Shown: piece after piece, positions 5,918 to 9,141 of the stretch | How positions within the stretch are numbered: the first letter of the stretch is position 1 | How the letters are laid out: each line of letters begins with the position of its first letter | From: an uncultured Pseudomonadota bacterium | Lineage (GTDB): Bacteria; Pseudomonadota; Gammaproteobacteria; Burkholderiales; Casimicrobiaceae | Assembly (NCBI GenBank): GCA_937958295.1 | Contig: CALFEY010000183.1 | Span: 1-9,141, forward strand | DNA: 9,141 nucleotides | Direction: 5' to 3' | Translations under genes and position numbers: made by a program | The notes under the pieces: model-generated | Told to the model about the DNA's origin: nothing | The model's input: the letters and a program-made list of their open reading frames with translations, nothing else | Databases searched by the model: none

Positions 5918-7579
5918 ATGACCCTCGTGCGCGCCGCACCGATCGCCACCGTCGCCGTGCTCGTGCTTCCCGTGGCCGCCGGTCTCGCGGGAACGCTCCT
6001 GCCGGCCTTCGACTACCTGCCCGCCATCGGCGGCCACACCCTTGGTCTTGACGCCTGGCGGCGGCTCATCGACTACCCGGGCTTCGGATCGAGCCTCCGG
6101 CTCACGCTCACCGTGGGGCTTGTCACGCCGCTCGTGGCGCTGGCGCTGGCCGTGTGCGTTGCGGCCTGGGCCTGCGAGCGCCGCGCATGGAAGCGCTTCA
6201 CGATGGCGGTCACGCCGCTTTTGGCCACGCCACACTCCGCCATGGCCATCGGCCTCGCCTTCCTGCTCGCCCCGTCGGGGTGGATCGCGCGGGCCGTGTC
6301 GCCCTGGCTCACGGGGTGGGAAGTGCCGCCGGACGTGGGCACGGTCAACGACCCGCACGGTGTCGCGCTGGCCATCGGACTGCTGGTGAAGGAGGTGCCT
6401 TACCTCGTGCTGATGATCGCGGGGGCGCAGGAGCAGGTGCGTGTGCGCGAGTCGCTCGCCATGGCGCGCACCTTGGGCTACGACCGCGTCACCGCGTGGG
6501 TGAAGGTGATCCTGCCGCAGATCTATCCGCAGATCCGGCTGCCCGTGCTCGCCGTGCTCGTGTTCTCGCTGTCGGTGGTGGACGTGGCCCTCATCCTGGG
6601 CCCCGGCAACCCGCCACCGCTCGCGGTGCTCGCGGTGCGCTGGTTCGCCGACGTCGACATCGCGTTCTATTTCCCGGGGGCGGCGGCCGCGGTGCTCGTC
6701 GCGCTCATCGCCGCCTTCGCCGTGGCGGCGTGGCGGGCCTTAGAGGGTGGGGTCGCGCGCTTCGGCGAGCGCTGGATCGCGCGGGGCGGGCGCACTGGGA
6801 TGACGCCCGGGGCTGCGGCGGCGGCGAGCATGGCGGCGGGCCTGCTGGCCCTGGGCGTCGCGGCGCTGGCGGGCATGGCACTGTGGTCGGTGGCCACCCA
6901 GTGGCGCTTTCCCCATGCCTGGCCCGACGGGATCGGGCTCGCAGGCTGGGCGCGTCGCGTGGGCGAGCTCGCGGCGCCGACCCTTACCACGTTGGGCGTG
7001 GGGGTGGCGGCCACCCTGGTGGCGCTGGCGCTCGTGGTGGGATGCCTCGAGGGCGAAGTCCGCAACCGTGGGCGTGGGGCGCTACCGCCGGGCCTGCTCT
7101 ACCTGCCTCTGCTCGTGCCACAGATCGCCTTTCTCTTCGGCGCGCAGGTGCTGCTGGTACGGACGGGCATCGATGGCACCTTCGGCGCCGTGATCCTCGC
7201 GCACCTGGTCTTCGTGCTGCCGTACCTGTATCTCTCGCTGGCCGATCCCTGGCGGGCCCTCGACCCCCGCTTTGCCCGGGCCGCCGCGGCTCTGGGCGCG
7301 GGTCCGGTCCGCGTGCTGTGGCGAATCAAGCTGCCTCTGTTGCGCCGGCCCGTGCTCATCGCGTGCGCGGTGGGCTTCGCGGTCAGCGTGGGGCAGTACC
7401 TCGCTACCCTCTTCGCGGGCAACGGGCGGGTGGCCACGCTCACCACGGAAGCGGTGACGCTCGCGTCCGGCGCGGATCGTCGCGTGATTGGCGCCTATGC
7501 GACCGCGCAGGCAATATTGCCGTGGCTTGCCTTCGCGGCGGCAGTGCTGGTGCCGTCGCGGCGACGCGGGGACGCATGA
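5918..7579 (+). CDS. ynjC: YnjC-family ABC transporter permease, two fused membrane domains
   Basis: This is the inner-membrane channel of the YnjBCD-type importer. It is 553 residues with about twelve hydrophobic segments arranged as two homologous halves. Each half has a BPD_transp_1-type EAA loop, which docks on the ATPase: ESLAMARTLGYDRVTAWVKV, then ILP, from residue 178, and RFARAAAALGAGPVRVLWRI, then KLP, from residue 451. The fused layout is the same as in E. coli YnjC and in the FbpB iron(III) and ThiP thiamine permeases, so one polypeptide replaces a permease dimer. The start at 5918 is 16 bases after the ynjB stop and lacks a strong Shine-Dalgarno site. The stop overlaps the ynjD start (ATGA). 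Confidence 0.9.
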   Translation: MTLVRAAPIATVAVLVLPVAAGLAGTLLPAFDYLPAIGGHTLGLDAWRRLIDYPGFGSSLRLTLTVGLVTPLVALALAVCVAAWACERRAWKRFTMAVTPLLATPHSAMAIGLAFLLAPSGWIARAVSPWLTGWEVPPDVGTVNDPHGVALAIGLLVKEVPYLVLMIAGAQEQVRVRESLAMARTLGYDRVTAWVKVILPQIYPQIRLPVLAVLVFSLSVVDVALILGPGNPPPLAVLAVRWFADVDIAFYFPGAAAAVLVALIAAFAVAAWRALEGGVARFGERWIARGGRTGMTPGAAAAASMAAGLLALGVAALAGMALWSVATQWRFPHAWPDGIGLAGWARRVGELAAPTLTTLGVGVAATLVALALVVGCLEGEVRNRGRGALPPGLLYLPLLVPQIAFLFGAQVLLVRTGIDGTFGAVILAHLVFVLPYLYLSLADPWRALDPRFARAAAALGAGPVRVLWRIKLPLLRRPVLIACAVGFAVSVGQYLATLFAGNGRVATLTTEAVTLASGADRRVIGAYATAQAILPWLAFAAAVLVPSRRRGDA

Positions 7580-8274
7580 GCGACGGTGGGCCGCTCGAGC
7601 TCGTCGACATCACGATCGGCTTACCGGGTCGCGTGCTCGTGGACTGCCTGTGCGTGACCGTCGCGGCCGGAGAGTGCGTCACCGTGATGGGGCCTTCGGG
7701 CTGCGGCAAGTCGTCGCTGTTGGCCTATGTGGCCGGCACGCTCGAGGCGGCGTTCGCCGCCCGTGGCACGGTGCGCATCGCGGGGCGGGACGTGACCGGG
7801 TTGCCACCGGAGCGGCGCCGCGCCGGCATCCTCTTCCAGGACGACCTGTTGTTTCCTCATCTTAGCGTTGCGGGCAACTTGGCCTTCGCACTTCCACCCT
7901 CCGTCCGGGACCGCGCGGAGCGGCAGCGACGAGTGGAGGCGGTGCTCGCCGAGCTCGGCCTCGCCGGCTACGGACCGCGATCACCCGGCACGCTGTCCGG
8001 CGGCCAGCGCGCTCGGGTCGCTCTCATGCGCACTCTGCTGGCGCAGCCGCAGGCCCTGCTCCTCGACGAGCCCTTCAACAAGCTCGATGCGGCCTTGCGC
8101 GACGACGTACGCCGGTTTGTGTTTGCGCATGCGGCCCAGCGCCGCTTGCCCGTCCTGCTCGTCACCCATGATGCGGCGGACGCCCTTGCTGCGGGTGGGC
8201 GGGTGGTGGAGCTCGGCGGCGGGCCGAGCCCGGGCGATGCCACGTCACGCCCCGAGATCAGCCAAGGGCACTAG
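7576..8274 (+). CDS. ynjD: YnjD-family ABC transporter ATP-binding protein
   Basis: This is the cytoplasmic ATPase of the importer, 232 residues, slightly longer than E. coli YnjD. Motifs are intact: Walker A GPSGCGKSS at residues 39-47, Q-loop Q88 in ILFQDDLLFPHLSV, signature LSGGQRARVALMR from residue 140, Walker B ALLLDEPFNKLDA at 160-172, and H-loop H198 in VTHDAADA. The DEPFNKLD form of Walker B and the LFQDDLLFPHL block are the YnjD-like features. There is no extra C-terminal regulatory domain of the kind found in maltose or iron transporters. Its ATG overlaps the ynjC stop. The stop TAG at 8272-8274 lies in the palindrome CTAG shared with the converging TetR gene, so there is no space for a terminator between the two genes. 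Confidence 0.92.
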   Translation: MSDGGPLELVDITIGLPGRVLVDCLCVTVAAGECVTVMGPSGCGKSSLLAYVAGTLEAAFAARGTVRIAGRDVTGLPPERRRAGILFQDDLLFPHLSVAGNLAFALPPSVRDRAERQRRVEAVLAELGLAGYGPRSPGTLSGGQRARVALMRTLLAQPQALLLDEPFNKLDAALRDDVRRFVFAHAAQRRLPVLLVTHDAADALAAGGRVVELGGGPSPGDATSRPEISQGH

Positions 8275-8942
8275 CGCACCGGCAGGGGCGTTTCGTCGCC
8301 CTGTGCGATGCCGCGCATGCCGTTCTCGATGAAGCGCAGGGCACGCTCGACATCGTCGTCGCGATAGCCCCGCGGACGGCATTGCCCGCCGGTCTTGCCG
8401 CAGCGATACAGCATGATCTCCGCGAAGAGGCTCCGCGCGTAGCGGAAGCCCGACTCGATGTCTTCCGCCGCGGCCGCAGGCAGGGCCTGTCCGAAGGCCA
8501 GCTGGAAGTCGCGGTCGGCCACGCCGAAGTAGCGGGCGTACCACGCCTCGCCCTGTCCCGCCGCCGCGAGGCGAGCAAAGGTGCACAGGTAATTGCTCCA
8601 GGGGGCGTCGCCTGCCGGATCGAACTCCACGAAGGGCTGCCACCATGCGCGGAGCACGTCGCCCACCGTCCACTGGCCGCGTGCCCGCAACTCAGCCAGG
8701 GACTTGCGCCAGCGCTCGTTCAGCCGGCCGGCCCGGCGCTCCAGGGCCGCCTCGAACAGCAGCTCCTTGCTGCCGAAGTGATAGTTCACGAGCGCCACGT
8801 GGGTGCCCGCGTGGCCCGCGATCATCCGGTGCGATGGCGCGCTGAAGCCGAGCTCGGCAATCAGCGACTCGGCCGCGTCGAGCAGCGAATCCCGCGTGGC
8901 TGCGCCACGGAGGGCGGTAGGTCGAAGTGCAACGGCGTCCAT
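8271..8942 (-). CDS. TetR-family transcriptional regulator
   Basis: This is a DNA-binding regulator of 223 residues. The N-terminal TetR domain is at about residues 15-65: TRDSLLDAAESLIAELGF, then the helix-turn-helix SHRMIAGHAGTHVALVNYHF, then GSKELLFEAALE. The C-terminal ligand and dimerisation region (about 80-215) is alpha-helical, with WWQPFVEF and NYLCTFARLAAAG; its ligand cannot be told from sequence. The start at 8942 is supported by a GAGAGG site six bases upstream. The frame has no in-frame stop up to the right edge, but no start codon lies there and the translation is Arg/Pro-rich, so an extension is unlikely. It converges on ynjD with a 4-bp overlap. Self-control through the inverted repeat upstream, and control of the rSAM-ynjBCD unit, are inferences. 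Confidence 0.9.
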   Translation of the reverse strand: MDAVALRPTALRGAATRDSLLDAAESLIAELGFSAPSHRMIAGHAGTHVALVNYHFGSKELLFEAALERRAGRLNERWRKSLAELRARGQWTVGDVLRAWWQPFVEFDPAGDAPWSNYLCTFARLAAAGQGEAWYARYFGVADRDFQLAFGQALPAAAAEDIESGFRYARSLFAEIMLYRCGKTGGQCRPRGYRDDDVERALRFIENGMRGIAQGDETPLPVR

Positions 8943-8948
8943 GCCATG

Positions 8949-8954
8949 CCTCTC
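8949..8954 (-). promoter_or_regulatory. Shine-Dalgarno site of the tetR gene
   Basis: On the minus strand GAGAGG stands six bases before the ATG at 8942. It decides this start, as there is no other in-frame start codon upstream in the window. Confidence 0.55.
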
Positions 8955-8962
8955 GTCGGAAT

Positions 8963-8977
8963 CCCGCCGATGGCGGG
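8963..8977. promoter_or_regulatory. Candidate TetR operator (perfect inverted repeat)
   Basis: CCCGCC, a three-base spacer GAT, and GGCGGG form a perfect inverted repeat 21-35 bases upstream of the TetR start codon. Autoregulating TetR proteins usually bind palindromes of this size in their own promoter. The inner GCGGG arm (8973-8977) can also pair with CCCGC at 8983-8987, so a transcript could form either of two hairpins. No convincing second copy was noticed before the rSAM gene. Confidence 0.4.
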
Positions 8978-9083
8978 TATGGCCCGCATTCTGGAAAAAC
9001 GGTGAGCTCCGGAGTATCGGCCGCTGCCGCGCCGCGGTGTCGGCGCTGCTCCGACCTGCGCCTCGCCGGCGCCGCCGGAACCC

Positions 9084-9107
9084 GGGCGCGGGGGCGCGGG
9101 GGAGGGG
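9084..9107 (+). other. G-quadruplex-type motif
   Basis: Four guanine runs of 3, 5, 5 and 4 bases are separated by loops of CGC, CGC and A. This satisfies the usual rule of four runs of at least three G with loops of one to seven bases, and short loops favour stability. It lies on the + strand, that is the template strand for tetR, about 140-165 bases upstream of the tetR start. Confidence 0.5.
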
Positions 9108-9141
9108 CCCAGGCGTCCTGCGCTTGTAGGACAGCGGCGGC

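Larger units (their letters stand above)
8943..9141. other. Non-coding stretch upstream of tetR
   Basis: These 199 bases hold no supportable gene. They contain the tetR Shine-Dalgarno site, the inverted repeat, the short A-run around 8995-8999 (the most AT-rich patch, where a tetR promoter would be sought), and the G-run cluster at 9084-9107. A weak inverted repeat GTCCT/AGGAC (9115-9119 and 9128-9132) lies at the right edge. Any divergent gene would start beyond the window. Confidence 0.5.

Noticed and set aside
4537..5949. 470-codon minus-strand open frame opposite the ynjB gene
   Set aside because: Low-complexity Arg/His-rich translation with no domain; the YnjB frame explains the region.
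7554..7566. Hairpin CGTCG-CGG-CGACG just before the ynjD start
   Set aside because: It lies inside the ynjC coding end in Arg-rich codons, with short arms; it is probably a by-product of GC-rich coding.
5918..7579. ynjC as a new fusion of two permeases
   Set aside because: The double-domain layout is normal for YnjC and for related iron and thiamine permeases.
8943..9141. N-terminal extension of the TetR protein to the right edge
   Set aside because: The frame stays open, but there is no ATG, GTG or TTG in frame, the translation is Arg/Pro-rich, and a good Shine-Dalgarno site precedes 8942.

Overview
The window is very GC-rich with GC-ending codons throughout and holds densely packed genes, mostly on the + strand. 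Gene content and codon style suggest a Proteobacterium, most likely a betaproteobacterium. That placement is inference from family resemblance, and no rRNA or other phylogenetic marker is present.

Region 1 (1-3483) is a heme uptake operon cut by the left edge. It contains the C-terminal two thirds of a HmuT-type periplasmic heme-binding protein, a HmuU/FecCD-type permease, a HmuV-type ATPase, and a ChaN/Tiki-superfamily heme-binding exported protein. Together they would bind heme in the periplasm and pump it into the cytoplasm, with the ChaN protein as an accessory heme binder. The TonB-dependent receptor and any Fur-controlled promoter would lie left of the window. A 20-codon micro-ORF bridges the hmuT-hmuU gap with an ATGA overlap at both ends.

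Region 2 (3484-8274) starts with a 97-bp gap containing a -10-like hexamer six bases before the next start codon, which looks like a leaderless promoter. It drives a four-gene unit: a radical SAM protein with an extra C-terminal cysteine set, then a complete YnjB-YnjC-YnjD-type ABC importer (exported binding protein, fused double permease, ATPase). Start/stop overlaps at rSAM/ynjB and ynjC/ynjD and a 16-bp gap at ynjB/ynjC argue for one transcript. YnjBCD has no firmly established substrate, so a physically coupled radical SAM enzyme is the most interesting item here: a candidate uptake-plus-modification pathway of unknown chemistry.

Region 3 (8271-9141) holds a convergent TetR-family regulator whose stop codon shares the palindrome CTAG with the stop of ynjD. 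Upstream of it are a perfect inverted repeat (candidate operator) and a four-run G-quadruplex motif. The regulator is the natural suspect for control of the rSAM-ynjBCD unit, although the operator-like repeat seen is only at its own promoter. No tRNA, rRNA, CRISPR, insertion sequence or clear intrinsic terminator was found.
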